A program made the position numbers and the translations under genes. DNA of 5,508 nt from an uncultured bacterium (GTDB lineage Bacteria; Chloroflexota; Anaerolineae; JACIWP01): contig CAIQJD010000762.1 in assembly GCA_903872005.1 (NCBI GenBank), positions 1-5,508 on the forward strand, given 5' to 3'. Below the pieces are notes generated by a model. That model ran no database searches. It saw only the letters and a list, made by a program, of their open reading frames with translations, and had not been told where the DNA came from. Positions 5,316 to 5,508 of the stretch are shown piece by piece; position 1 is the first letter of the stretch, and each line of letters opens with the position of its first letter.

Positions 5316-5508
5316 CTACTTGGGTGGTTGTAGGCCGATCACCCATCCGCCGTCCACTCGAATCGAAACGCCGGTGACATAGTCGGCGGCGTCGCTTGCC
5401 AGGAAGGCGGCCATTTCGCCAATGTCTTGCGGCGTGCCCAGCCGGCCCCAGGGGATGCGATAGCTGCCGTTCGAGACGAGGTCGTCGCCGACATGGTCGC
5501 GCTCGCCG
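5316..5508 (-). CDS. C-terminal end of a short-chain dehydrogenase/reductase (partial)
   Basis: The last 63 codons of a gene entering from the right edge, ending in TAG at 5318-5316. The protein shows the C-terminal signature of classical NAD(P)-dependent SDR oxidoreductases: [19 protein letters not shown], then [20 protein letters not shown], then a short tail ending QPPK. In this family that region forms the last helix, strand and subunit-interface segment; the cofactor-binding GxxxGxG and catalytic YxxxK lie outside the window. The closest general type is the glucose 1-dehydrogenase/3-oxoacyl-ACP reductase-like group, whose substrates vary widely. A separate promoter follows it, and no clear terminator lies between. 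It is probably unrelated in function to the downstream operon, although read-through is possible. Confidence 0.92.
   Translation of the reverse strand, partial: GERDHVGDDLVSNGSYRIPWGRLGTPQDIGEMAAFLASDAADYVTGVSIRVDGGWVIGLQPPK

Overview
The window is GC-rich bacterial DNA, and every gene I can support lies on the minus strand. The substrate-binding lipoprotein has a Pro/Thr/Ala-rich 'APT' linker directly after its lipobox. That style, together with GC-rich coding and good Shine-Dalgarno sites, suggests a Chloroflexota-like (Anaerolineae-type) organism. This taxonomic guess is weak and rests on style alone.

Layout in the direction of transcription (right to left): the C-terminal end of a short-chain dehydrogenase/reductase (5316-5508, cut by the window edge); a 306-base intergenic region (5010-5315) holding a near-consensus sigma-70 promoter (TTGACG, 17-base spacer, TACAAT), a compactly folded leader RNA (about 5106-5226) and a 14-bp terminator hairpin (5052-5087); then a class I SAM-dependent methyltransferase (4155-4997), a 721-residue substrate-binding lipoprotein with three N-terminal domain repeats (1916-4081), a FecCD/BtuC-type permease (904-1926), its ATPase (125-907), and the first 34 codons of a secreted protein (1-102). 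The transporter genes overlap (11 bases, then 4 bases) and the other gaps are short, so the set from the methyltransferase onward reads as one operon under the promoter and leader.

How it may work: the promoter-aptamer-terminator order is the classic plan of a transcription-terminating riboswitch. The three repeats in the binding protein look like degenerate copies of the sulfite-oxidase-type molybdopterin-binding fold, and the transporter is of the type II (BtuCD/MolBC) class that includes known molybdate/tungstate importers. Together these point to a molybdenum- or tungsten-related uptake operon controlled by a leader that may be a Moco/Tuco riboswitch. The substrate and the riboswitch class are inferences. 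The architecture is visible in the sequence.
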